A stretch of 13,591 nucleotides of DNA, taken from contig QFOV01000072.1 of NCBI GenBank assembly GCA_003248565.1, positions 1-13,591 on the forward strand. Direction: 5' to 3'. Of the stretch, positions 6,182 through 13,502 are shown piece after piece. Source of the stretch: Stenotrophomonas sp. Lineage in GTDB: Bacteria > Pseudomonadota > Gammaproteobacteria > Xanthomonadales > Xanthomonadaceae. The notes beneath the pieces are model-generated. The model was given only the letters and a program-made list of their open reading frames with translations, was not told the origin of the DNA and made no database searches. The translations under genes were made by a program, and so were the position numbers. Position 1 is the first letter of the stretch. Each line of letters starts with the position of its first letter.

Positions 6182-9100
6182 AAATGGCTCGCAGGGTTGT
6201 TGCTGGGCGGACTGTTGCTGGTGCCATCTGTGGCACTGGCCGAAGTGCCTGCAACACCGCAGCCACGGCAGTTGACCGTGGCCGACGGCCTGCCTTCCAG
6301 CAACATCAATGCCTTTGCCGAAGACCTCACCGGTTACCTGTGGCTGGCCAGCCGTGACGGGCTTGCCCGCTACGACGGCCGCAACTACCGCATCTGGCGC
6401 GCGGAGAACGGGCTGCGCGACAACGTGGTGTGGAGTTTGCACGCGGATAAAAGCAACCGGCTGTGGATTGGCACGCAGAACGCCGGGCTGGTGATGTTGT
6501 CGCCGGACCGGCTCAAGTTCACCTTCTTCGACCAGCAGACCTATCCGCAGATAGGCAGCAATACGATCTGGGCCATCGCCTCCACGCCTGATGGCAGCGT
6601 CTGGTTCGGTACCGCTACCGGTGGCCTGCACCGGCTCGATCCTGACGGCAATATCCGTCGCTTCATGCCGATAGCCGGCGATGAGCACAGCCTGCCGGCG
6701 GCGTCGGTGACCTACATGACAGTCACCCCGGATGGCAGCCTCTGGGTTGGCACCAAGGGCGGCTTGGCGCGTTGGAATGGTGCAGGCTTCGACCGGGTCA
6801 GCAATGCACTGCTGCCTTCGCCGCGTATCAATGGCTTGAAGGTGGATAAGCAAGGGCGGCTGTGGGTGGCCACCAACGAAGGTGTGGTCCAGCGCCATGC
6901 CGACGGCCGCTTCGAGGCGGCAACCTGGGCAGGTGCCGCGCCCGGCGATGTGTTCAACATGCTGCAGTATTCGGCCGATGGCAGTTACTGGCTGGATACC
7001 CGTTCCGGGCTGGGCCGCATCCGCAGCAACGTGGTGCGCAACGTGCCCTTGTACAGCGCGCAGGAACGCGGGCTGGTCAAGCCCAACTGGTCCAGCGCCT
7101 ACGAGGACCGCGAAGGCGGGCTGTGGTTCGCCAGCACCAATGCCGGGTTATGGCATCTGCCACCGAGCTGGCGGCAGTTCTCGGTGTTGTCGCGGCATCT
7201 GGACGATCCATCCTCGTTGCGCAATCCCTATGCACTGGCCTTGGCGCCATCGGCCTCTGGTGGTATCTGGGTGGTGGGTACGCGTGGCGCCCTGGATCGG
7301 CTCGACCCCGGTACCGGTGAAGTGCAACACCATCTGCAGGCGATTGATGGCAAGAACTGGCCGCAGTCGTTGGTTGAGGATGCACACGGCAAGGTCTGGA
7401 TAGGCAGTCTGGATGCGCTGGTGCGCTATGACCCGGGTGACGGCAGCGTACAGCGCTGGCATGGCAATGACGGCAAGGACGCGGCGATGATCGGTGATGC
7501 CGACATCGTGCGCAGCTGCAACGGTGGCCGGATCTGGATCTATTCCGAAGACGGCGGCATGCAGCAACGCGATGCTGATGGCCACGTGCTGCTGCAGCTG
7601 AAACCGGGCCAGGCCGGGGTGCCGGAAGCATTGATCGAGGACATGCAATGCGGCCCCGCTGATCAGCTGTGGTTGGCGACAGGCACCGGCCTGCATGCCT
7701 GGCAGTCGCAGCAGGGGCGCTTCGCACCGGTGCCGGGCGGACCGACAGGGCGCGTCTCCACCTTCCACGTCACCGATACCGGTGTGGTCTGGATCGCCGG
7801 CCTTGGGCGCATGGATCGCTATCTGTGGGATGGGCAGCGCATGACCTTGCTTGATCGCGTCGGCGTCGAGCAGGGCTTTCCGATGCTGGCTGCCACCGGC
7901 CTGCTGGTGGACGCCGAAGGCGTGGCATGGGCGATCAGTGCGCGCGGCCTGATCCGCATTGACCCGGCCAATCGCTCGGTGCGCATGTATGGCGTGCACG
8001 ATGGCCTGCCTGGGCAGGAGTTCCGCCGTCGCTCGCTGGTGCAGGCGCGCACCGGCCAGCTGGCCGGTGGCACGCCCGATGGTGTGGTGTTGTTCGACCC
8101 CAGCCAGGTGAAGCCTTCAACCCGCCGACCGCCGCTGATCATCGAGCGGGTCAGCGTGCGTCGCGGTGACAAGGAACGCGACATCACCCTGGAATCGCCC
8201 TTGCAGATCCTCGACGGCGACCGCGACCTGCGCATTGCCGCGCGCCTGCTGTCCTTCGCCGACTCGGCGACCAATACCTACCGCTTCCGCCTGGCCGGCT
8301 ATGACCCGGACTGGGTGGACGTGGGCGCGTCCGGCGATCGCGTGTTCTCGCGGCTGCCGCCGGGGCGCTATCAGCTGGAGATACAGGCCGCCACTTCGGA
8401 CAATGTGTGGTCGCCGGTGCAGACCCTGGCCTTCCGCGTGCAGCCGCCATGGGCGCGCAGCCCGGCCGGGGTGATGACTTTCCTCGTGATAGCTGTTGCG
8501 CTGATATTGAGTGGTGCCTGGCTGTACCAGCGGCGTCTGCGCCGCCGCAATGAATGGCAGCTGGCGCGACACAAGCAGGAGCTGGCCGAGCAGGCGTCCC
8601 TGGCCAAGACCCGCTTCCTTGCCACGCTTGGCCATGAGGTGCGCACGCCGATGACCGGGGTGCTGGGCATGAGCGAGCTGTTGCTGGCGACACCGCTGGA
8701 CGAGCGCCAGCGAGGCTATACGCAGTCGATTCGCCGGGCGGGTGAACACCTGCTGCGGCTGGTCAATGATGCGCTGGATCTTGCCCGTATCGAAGCCGGG
8801 CGACTGGAGCTGCAGAATCAGCCCCTGGAGCTGCGGCAGCTGCTGGAAGACGTGCGCGGCCTGATGGAACCGCTGGCGCAGCGGCGCGGGCTGGCATTCG
8901 AGTTCGACAGCGCCGCAGCGCCACGCACGCGCCTGATCGGCGATGTGATGCGTTTGCGGCAGATACTGCTCAACCTGCTTGGTAATGCGATCAAGTTCAC
9001 CAGCCATGGTTCGGTGAGCCTGCGCGTGCGCCTGCAGGACGGTGGCAAGGGTGTCCGTTTCGAGGTCAGTGACACCGGTCCGGGTATCAGTGCCGAGCAG

Positions 9101-9736
9101 CAGCAGCGCCTGTTCCGTCGCTTTGAACAGGCCGATGGCGCGCGCACTGCCGCGCGCTATGGTGGCAGCGGTCTGGGCTTGGCCATCTGCAACGAGTTGA
9201 GCGTGGCGATGGGCGGCAGCATCGATGTGGAGAGCAGTCTGGGTGAGGGCACCTGCTTCATCGTCGACCTGCCGCTGGCCTGGGAAGTGCCGCCGACCTC
9301 GATGGACGATGATGTCACCAGCGGCGCGTGGATGAACCTGCCGGCGCAGCGGGTGCTGCTGGTGGAGGACGACCCGACGATTGCTGCGGTGATCCGTGGC
9401 TTGCTCGAAGTGCACGGGCATAGCGCGGTGCATGCCGCGCATGGCCTGGCAGCATTGGCCGAACTGTCCAGCCAGGAGTTCGATGTGGCCTTGCTGGATC
9501 TGGATCTGCCCGGCATCGATGGCTTCGGGCTCGCACGGCAATTGAAGACAATGGGCTACGAAATGCCGTTGATTGCGGTAACCGCGCGCTCCGATGCCGA
9601 GGCCGAACCACTGGCGCGCGATGCCGGCTTTGCCGATTTCCTGCGCAAGCCGGTGACCGCACAGATGTTGCTGGAGGCAATCGCTGGCGTATTGGAGGCG
9701 CAGCGCCGGCAACAGGCGCAGGCCGCGCCCGACTGA
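6179..9736 (+). CDS. Hybrid sensor histidine kinase with double periplasmic beta-propeller (kinase 2)
   Basis: A 1185-residue paralogue of the kinase just upstream, 46 nt after its stop and probably in the same transcript. The signal peptide is MKWLAGLLLGGLLLVPSVALA. About 14 Reg_prop repeats (YLWLASRDGLARYDG is the first, LAGGTPDGVVLFDPS the last) form the periplasmic sensor, followed by Y_Y_Y (687-744), one membrane helix (764-783), HisKA with His819 in GHEVRTP, HATPase_c with Asn936, Asp965 and GGSGLGLAI, and a receiver with Asp1107, Thr1135 and Lys1157. The key kinase residues fall at the same numbers as in kinase 1; the receiver is shifted by two residues in the linker. The cytoplasmic halves are very alike, the propellers much less. 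As in kinase 1 there is no output domain. The C-terminal tail (EAQRRQQAQAAPD) is Gln/Ala rich. Confidence 0.94.
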   Translation: MKWLAGLLLGGLLLVPSVALAEVPATPQPRQLTVADGLPSSNINAFAEDLTGYLWLASRDGLARYDGRNYRIWRAENGLRDNVVWSLHADKSNRLWIGTQNAGLVMLSPDRLKFTFFDQQTYPQIGSNTIWAIASTPDGSVWFGTATGGLHRLDPDGNIRRFMPIAGDEHSLPAASVTYMTVTPDGSLWVGTKGGLARWNGAGFDRVSNALLPSPRINGLKVDKQGRLWVATNEGVVQRHADGRFEAATWAGAAPGDVFNMLQYSADGSYWLDTRSGLGRIRSNVVRNVPLYSAQERGLVKPNWSSAYEDREGGLWFASTNAGLWHLPPSWRQFSVLSRHLDDPSSLRNPYALALAPSASGGIWVVGTRGALDRLDPGTGEVQHHLQAIDGKNWPQSLVEDAHGKVWIGSLDALVRYDPGDGSVQRWHGNDGKDAAMIGDADIVRSCNGGRIWIYSEDGGMQQRDADGHVLLQLKPGQAGVPEALIEDMQCGPADQLWLATGTGLHAWQSQQGRFAPVPGGPTGRVSTFHVTDTGVVWIAGLGRMDRYLWDGQRMTLLDRVGVEQGFPMLAATGLLVDAEGVAWAISARGLIRIDPANRSVRMYGVHDGLPGQEFRRRSLVQARTGQLAGGTPDGVVLFDPSQVKPSTRRPPLIIERVSVRRGDKERDITLESPLQILDGDRDLRIAARLLSFADSATNTYRFRLAGYDPDWVDVGASGDRVFSRLPPGRYQLEIQAATSDNVWSPVQTLAFRVQPPWARSPAGVMTFLVIAVALILSGAWLYQRRLRRRNEWQLARHKQELAEQASLAKTRFLATLGHEVRTPMTGVLGMSELLLATPLDERQRGYTQSIRRAGEHLLRLVNDALDLARIEAGRLELQNQPLELRQLLEDVRGLMEPLAQRRGLAFEFDSAAAPRTRLIGDVMRLRQILLNLLGNAIKFTSHGSVSLRVRLQDGGKGVRFEVSDTGPGISAEQQQRLFRRFEQADGARTAARYGGSGLGLAICNELSVAMGGSIDVESSLGEGTCFIVDLPLAWEVPPTSMDDDVTSGAWMNLPAQRVLLVEDDPTIAAVIRGLLEVHGHSAVHAAHGLAALAELSSQEFDVALLDLDLPGIDGFGLARQLKTMGYEMPLIAVTARSDAEAEPLARDAGFADFLRKPVTAQMLLEAIAGVLEAQRRQQAQAAPD

Positions 9737-9745
9737 AGGGTGGGT

Positions 9746-11167
9746 TTACTCGGCAACTTCTTCCACCGCCCGCGGGTGCGGGCGGTTGTCGGGCAGCTGC
9801 CAGAACACCAAGGTCGAGCTGAGGGTGATCGCCCCGACGCAGAGGAAAGTTGCGTGCAATGCGGCAGTCGCGCCGTGGCCGCTCAAGTGATTGCCAAAGG
9901 CCGCCAGCAGGCTGCCGGCGGTGGCCGCGCCAAAGCCGGTGGCGAGCATCATCACCATCGACAACAAGCTGTTGCCGCTGCTGGCCTGGTGCGTGTCCAG
10001 GTCGCGCAGGGTGACGGTGTTCATCACGGTGAACTGCATCGAATTGACCGCGCCGAAGATAGCCAGTTGAGTCAGTCGCAACCACAGCGGCTGCTCGGCG
10101 GTGATCAGCGCGAAACTGGCCATCGCCAGGCCCACGCAGACCGTATTGATCATCAGGATGCGGCGGTAGCCAAAGCGTTCCACCAGAGTCACCGCTGCGC
10201 GCTTGGCGGCCATGCCGGACAGGGCGACCGGAATCATCATCATGCCTGCGGTCATCGGGCTCAGGCCCATGCCGACCTGCAACAGCAGCGGAATCAACAG
10301 CGGCATCGCTCCGCTGCCAATGCGCGAAAACAGGTTGCCGAGGATGCCGATGCGGAAGCTGATCACCTTGAACAGGCTCAGCGGAAACAGCGCATTGGCG
10401 GCGTTGGCCGCATGCAGCCAGTAACCGGCCAATGCGGCGATGCCAACCACTGCCAGCAGCAGTACCAGTGCATGCGCCGAGTTGAGCGCTGATACGCCAT
10501 CCAATGCCAGCGACAAGGCAATCATGCCGAACGCCAGCATCACATAGCCGGCCAGGTCGAAGCGTTGATTCCGCTGGCCGTAGTGGTCGGGCATGATCTT
10601 CAGCGCGGCGACGAAGCCGATGATGCCGATCGGTAGATTGATCAGGAAGATCCAATGCCAGGAGGCGACTTCCACCAGCCAGCCGCCGAGGGTCGGGCCC
10701 AGCAGGGGGCCGATCAGCGCGGGGATGGCGATGAAGCTCATCGCCGACAGGAACTGTTCGCGCGGCACCGAGCGCATCACCGCCAGACGGCCGACCGGCA
10801 GCAACATCGCGCCGCCAATGCCCTGCAGCACGCGTGAGGCCACCAGCCATTGCAGCGTGGGTGACAGTGCGCAGGCCAGCGAGCCCAGGGTGAACAGCAC
10901 GATCGCGGCGAGGAAGGTGCGACGCGTGCCGAAGCGGTCGGCGATCCAGCCCGAGGCGGGAATGAAGGTGGCCACCGCCAGCGCGTAGCTGAACACCACC
11001 GACTGCATCTGCAGCGGGCTCTCGCCGAGGCTGCGCGCCATCGCCGGCAAGGCCGTGTTGACGATGGTCGAGTCCAGCATCTGCATGAAGATGGCCAGCG
11101 ACACCAGCCATAGCAGCGGCTTCTGGGCGGAACTGGCAGGCTGCGGGATGGGGGGAGCTGGGGGCAT
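9746..11167 (-). CDS. mdtD: MdtD-type MFS drug exporter (DHA2 family)
   Basis: A 473-residue inner-membrane protein with about 14 hydrophobic helices. It resembles E. coli MdtD along its length: LDSTIVNTALPAMARSLGES near residue 31 (DHA2 motif D1), GWIADRFGTRR near 73 (motif A), ALQGIGG-like RVLQGIGGAML, VGRLAVMRSVPREQ, GPLLGPTLGGWLVE, and MNTVTLRDL..HQASSGNSLLSM in the C-terminal half. It should export small drugs or metabolites by proton antiport. In E. coli the gene sits with mdtABC and baeSR; neither is here, so the gene stands alone. The start is open: ATG 11167 is used, but GTG 11182 adds five residues and neither has a clear ribosome site. An in-frame stop at 11195-11197 limits further extension. 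Its stop is 9 nt from the converging kinase 2 stop. Confidence 0.88.
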   Translation of the reverse strand: MPPAPPIPQPASSAQKPLLWLVSLAIFMQMLDSTIVNTALPAMARSLGESPLQMQSVVFSYALAVATFIPASGWIADRFGTRRTFLAAIVLFTLGSLACALSPTLQWLVASRVLQGIGGAMLLPVGRLAVMRSVPREQFLSAMSFIAIPALIGPLLGPTLGGWLVEVASWHWIFLINLPIGIIGFVAALKIMPDHYGQRNQRFDLAGYVMLAFGMIALSLALDGVSALNSAHALVLLLAVVGIAALAGYWLHAANAANALFPLSLFKVISFRIGILGNLFSRIGSGAMPLLIPLLLQVGMGLSPMTAGMMMIPVALSGMAAKRAAVTLVERFGYRRILMINTVCVGLAMASFALITAEQPLWLRLTQLAIFGAVNSMQFTVMNTVTLRDLDTHQASSGNSLLSMVMMLATGFGAATAGSLLAAFGNHLSGHGATAALHATFLCVGAITLSSTLVFWQLPDNRPHPRAVEEVAE

Positions 11168-11231
11168 CAAGACGACTCGCACTGGAGCAGGCGCTTATTG
11201 TCCTCCGATGCGTGTGCAGATGTTGCGTAGA

Positions 11232-11870
11232 TCAGTCGCCGCCGCCAATGGTGTACAGGGTTGATCCGGAATCATCAGGGTTCCGGCTCAGCATGATGGT
11301 GGAATTGAGTTCACCGATGGTGATGCTCCAGCTATCCTCGTCGATGGGTTCCATCTTGCAGTTGGTTGGAATGCCGGGGTTGTTGCGCGCCACCGGTGCA
11401 CAGTTGCGCTCGCTGATCGGACGTATTTTCTCCAACGCCTCCTGCAGCGGAACCGCAAGCACCAGCGTGCGGTTGCCGTACATTTCGGCCAGCGTTTCGC
11501 GCGTCTCGGTCACCGGCAATCCGTACAGGGTCACCAGTCCGGGCCTGATCCGGGCGCTGGCATCGTACGAGGTGTCCTGCATGGCATCGGTGCCGACGGA
11601 TTCGGTGCTGCAGCGGTCGAGCGAAAGGCGGGTGATGTACGGCCGCCAGCGAGGTGCGATTTCTTCTGCTCGCGCAATGCGGATCTGTTTGCAGCTGGTC
11701 GGGAATTCCATCGGTCCGGTGCTGAAGATGGTCAGCTGTGCGACTTCAGGAAACGCGGCCAGCGTCGGGAAGTCATCCTCGCCCAACTGCAGTGGCGGCG
11801 GTGCAGCGATTGCTGCAATCGGCGCAGCGATTGCCAGTGCGAGCAGCAGTGACGTGCAACGTTTGGACAT
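11232..11870 (-). CDS. Exported protein of unknown function with four mature cysteines
   Basis: A 212-residue protein I do not recognise. Residues 1-23 (MSKRCTSLLLALAIAAPIAA and IAA) form a signal peptide, so it is probably periplasmic. The mature part has four cysteines, at 60 (PTSCKQI), 87 (LDRCSTE), 157 (ERNCAPV) and 171 (PTNCKME), enough for two disulfides, and no later membrane segment. Coding use looks like the neighbours and the frame is clean, so it is likely a real gene. No Shine-Dalgarno is evident before the ATG. It lies between hemE (75 nt upstream, past a hairpin) and mdtD (64 nt downstream) on the same strand; nothing links it to haem synthesis by sequence. Confidence 0.8.
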   Translation of the reverse strand: MSKRCTSLLLALAIAAPIAAIAAPPPLQLGEDDFPTLAAFPEVAQLTIFSTGPMEFPTSCKQIRIARAEEIAPRWRPYITRLSLDRCSTESVGTDAMQDTSYDASARIRPGLVTLYGLPVTETRETLAEMYGNRTLVLAVPLQEALEKIRPISERNCAPVARNNPGIPTNCKMEPIDEDSWSITIGELNSTIMLSRNPDDSGSTLYTIGGGD

Positions 11871-11900
11871 GGGACGCGGGCCTGATGAGGGGCGCCCAGC

Positions 11901-11944
11901 GTCCGGGCCCGGAAGATTGAAGTCAAGCTTCCGGGCCTTCGGAC
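11901..11944 (-). terminator. Hairpin directly after hemE
   Basis: GTCCG plus GGCCCGGAAG (11901-11915) pairs with CTTCCGGGCC (11928-11937) and CGGAC (11940-11944): a 15-bp stem with a 2-nt bulge and a 12-nt loop. It begins one base past the hemE stop. There is no U-tract after it on the minus strand, so it may act as a Rho-assisted terminator or an mRNA 3'-end stabiliser rather than a classic intrinsic terminator. Confidence 0.55.
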
Positions 11945-11945
11945 C

Positions 11946-13019
11946 TCAGCGGCGGCTGAGGCGATGCACCGCATCCACCAGCACGGCGACGTGCTCGGGG
12001 TTCATATCCGGCGACATGCCGTGGCCCAGGTTGAACACGTGGCCTTCGCGCGAGCCACCGTTGCCAGCGGCATAGCTTTCCAGCACCTTGCCGACTTCGC
12101 GGCTGATCGCATCGGGCGAGCCATACAGCGTGGTCGGGTCCAGATTGCCCTGCAGTGCGACCTTGCCGCCGGCTGCGCGTGCAGCGTCTTCCAGCGAGAT
12201 GGTCCAGTCCACGCCGACGCCTTCAGCGCCGCTGGCGGCCAACTCGGCGACGTACTGGCCGGTGCCCTTGCCGAACAGGATCAGCGGGGTGCGCTCGGCG
12301 CCGTCGCCGCGCTTGAGCTCGCTGGCGATGCGGTTGAGGTAACGCAGCGAGAACTCGCGGTACATCGCCGGACCCAGCACGCCGCCCCAGGTGTCGAACA
12401 CCTGCAGGGCCTGCGCACCGGCCGCGCGCTGTGCCGACAGGTAGGCGATGACCGCATCGGTCACCACTTCCAGCAGCTGGTGCAGGGCCTTGGGCTCGTT
12501 CAGCGCCATTGCCTTGATGCGGGCGAAATCCTTGCTGCCGCCGCCTTCGATCATGTAGCAGGCCAAGGTCCACGGGCTGCCGGAGAAACCGATCAGCGGC
12601 ACCTTGCCGTCGAGCTCGCGGCGGATCAGGCGGACTGCGTCCATCACGTAGCGCAGCTCGGTTTCCATGTCCGGCACCGCCAGCTTGGCGACCGCGGCGG
12701 CATCACGCACCGGGTGCTTGAACTTGGGGCCTTCGCCGTCGACGAAGTACAGACCCAGGCCCATGGCGTCCGGCACGGTGAGGATGTCCGAGAACAGGAT
12801 CGCGGCATCCAGGTCGAAGCGTTCCAGCGGCTGCAGGGTCACTTCGCAGGCGACTTCCGGGTTCTTGGCCATGCCCAGGAAGCTGCCGGCGCGGGCGCGG
12901 GTGGCGCGGTATTCGGGCAGGTAGCGGCCGGCCTGGCGCATCAGCCAGACGGGGGTGTAGTCCACGGGCTCGCGGCGCAGGGCGCGCAGGAAGCGGTCAT
13001 TGCGAAGTGGGCTGATCAC
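11946..13019 (-). CDS. hemE: Uroporphyrinogen decarboxylase
   Basis: A 357-residue cytoplasmic enzyme that removes four carboxyl groups from uroporphyrinogen III to give coproporphyrinogen III in haem synthesis. The family signatures are present: PVWLMRQAGRYLPEYR (Arg28, Arg32), ILFSDIL with Asp78, GSPWTLACYMIEGG with Tyr155, GVDWTISLEDA, GNLDP and NLGHGMSPDMNPEHV with His333. Length agrees with the usual 350-360. The GTG at 13019 is chosen because ISPLRNDRFLRAL fits the family N-terminus and AGGAG lies 6 nt upstream; a GTG at 13061 is in frame but adds 14 residues (MRRSAPAVLTQEFH) with no counterpart in the family. The order aroB, small gene, hemE on one strand is plausible as a loose operon. 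Confidence 0.97.
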   Translation of the reverse strand: MISPLRNDRFLRALRREPVDYTPVWLMRQAGRYLPEYRATRARAGSFLGMAKNPEVACEVTLQPLERFDLDAAILFSDILTVPDAMGLGLYFVDGEGPKFKHPVRDAAAVAKLAVPDMETELRYVMDAVRLIRRELDGKVPLIGFSGSPWTLACYMIEGGGSKDFARIKAMALNEPKALHQLLEVVTDAVIAYLSAQRAAGAQALQVFDTWGGVLGPAMYREFSLRYLNRIASELKRGDGAERTPLILFGKGTGQYVAELAASGAEGVGVDWTISLEDAARAAGGKVALQGNLDPTTLYGSPDAISREVGKVLESYAAGNGGSREGHVFNLGHGMSPDMNPEHVAVLVDAVHRLSRR

Positions 13020-13030
13020 ATGGAACTCCT
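13016..13030 (-). promoter_or_regulatory. hemE ribosome site with overlapping AUG-UGA start-stop
   Basis: On the minus strand the order is AGGAG (13030-13026), TTCC, ATG (13021-13019), TGA (13018-13016). The hemE GTG (13019-13017) overlaps this pair by sharing the final G of the ATG. The same Shine-Dalgarno is 4 nt from the AUG and 6 nt from the GUG. A ribosome choosing AUG would stop at once. Confidence 0.7.
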
Positions 13031-13041
13031 GGGTAAGAACC

Positions 13042-13065
13042 GCAGGCGCGCTGCGGCGCACCTGC
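13042..13065 (-). other. Hairpin in the hemE leader
   Basis: As minus-strand RNA, GCAGGUGCGC and GCGCGCCUGC pair over 10 positions, one of them U-G, around a CGCA loop. It lies between the WGR-like gene and hemE, 12 nt upstream of the hemE Shine-Dalgarno. No U-tract follows closely, so it could be a weak terminator, a processing or stability element, or chance in GC-rich DNA. Confidence 0.35.
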
Positions 13066-13079
13066 AGGGAATGCGGGAT

Positions 13080-13331
13080 TCAGGGCGCGGGCTGGCCGGC
13101 GGTGAACATCACCTGGAAGCCTTTCTTGATCTGGCCATCGCGGGCCTTTTCGAAGGCGTGGATGGCGTCGTCGTGCTGCAGGAAAAGCTCGCGGCGCAAC
13201 TGGATGCGGCCACCGGTCTGGCCGCTCTCACGCAGCAGCTCCCAGCCGCCGAGCAGATCCGGCACCAGGGACAGTTGAACGTAGCGGGGGGCTTCTTTGC
13301 CGCTGGGCGGCTGTTGCAGTAGGACGCGCAT
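13080..13331 (-). CDS. Small WGR-like domain protein
   Basis: An 83-residue protein: RYVQLSLVPDLLGGWELLRESG opens the fold, followed by GGRIQLRRELF and DDAIHAFEKARDGQIKKGFQVMF. The spacing and ending (A..AFE......KGF) agree with the WGR domain, found in PARP-like and bacterial single-domain proteins and thought to bind nucleic acid ends or partners. The signature Trp-Gly-Arg itself reads Ser-Gly-Gln here. The function of stand-alone bacterial WGR proteins is not settled. The ATG at 13331 begins the family-like part; the 21 residues encoded further upstream lie in the repeat and promoter DNA. No Shine-Dalgarno precedes this ATG, and a -10-like TACAAT stands 7 nt before it. Confidence 0.72.
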   Translation of the reverse strand: MRVLLQQPPSGKEAPRYVQLSLVPDLLGGWELLRESGQTGGRIQLRRELFLQHDDAIHAFEKARDGQIKKGFQVMFTAGQPAP

Positions 13332-13338
13332 GGCGGCG

Positions 13339-13344
13339 ATTGTA
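13339..13344 (-). promoter_or_regulatory. -10-like box for a possibly leaderless WGR-like gene
   Basis: TACAAT on the minus strand (13344-13339) matches the -10 consensus at 5 of 6. With a normal discriminator, transcription would begin at or one base before the ATG at 13331. No convincing -35 is present. Confidence 0.35.
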
Positions 13345-13363
13345 GCCGGTCGTTGCGAAGAGC

Positions 13364-13485
13364 TACCCCTCCCCAACCCTCCCCTGCTGCGCAAGGGAGG
13401 GGGCCGTCCACTGCGATCTGTCAGATCACGACCATGCCTGCTCTTCCCCCTCCCTTGCGCAGCAGGGGAGGGTCGGGGAGGGGTA
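13364..13485. repeat. Long inverted repeat (40-bp arms, one mismatch)
   Basis: Arms 13364-13403 and 13446-13485 are reverse complements over 40 bp with a single mismatch (A at 13375). The loop is 42 nt and contains a smaller palindrome, GATCTG T CAGATC (13415-13427). Each arm also holds its own short stem (CCCTCCC at 13377-13383 with GGGAGGG at 13395-13401), so this is best read as two facing copies of one intergenic hairpin repeat, of a kind often seen in Xanthomonadaceae. It lies between aroB and the WGR-like gene and could terminate or attenuate readthrough from aroB. Confidence 0.75.
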
Positions 13486-13502
13486 AGCCTTTGACTTCCC
13501 GC

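Noticed and set aside
8117..9712. Open frame of 531 codons antisense to kinase 2
   Set aside because: Same artefact: it lies opposite the HisKA, HATPase and receiver coding region and has no recognisable domain.
9315..11111. Minus-strand frame of 598 codons over mdtD and the kinase 2 end
   Set aside because: It is a shifted reading of mdtD without transmembrane pattern and runs across a convergent gene end.
11964..13322. Plus-strand frame of 452 codons opposite hemE
   Set aside because: hemE is certain on the other strand; the antisense product is His/Gln/Ala rich with no domain.
13351..13360. TTCGC as part of a Xanthomonas PIP box
   Set aside because: On the minus strand only one TTCGC is present; no second copy 15 nt away.
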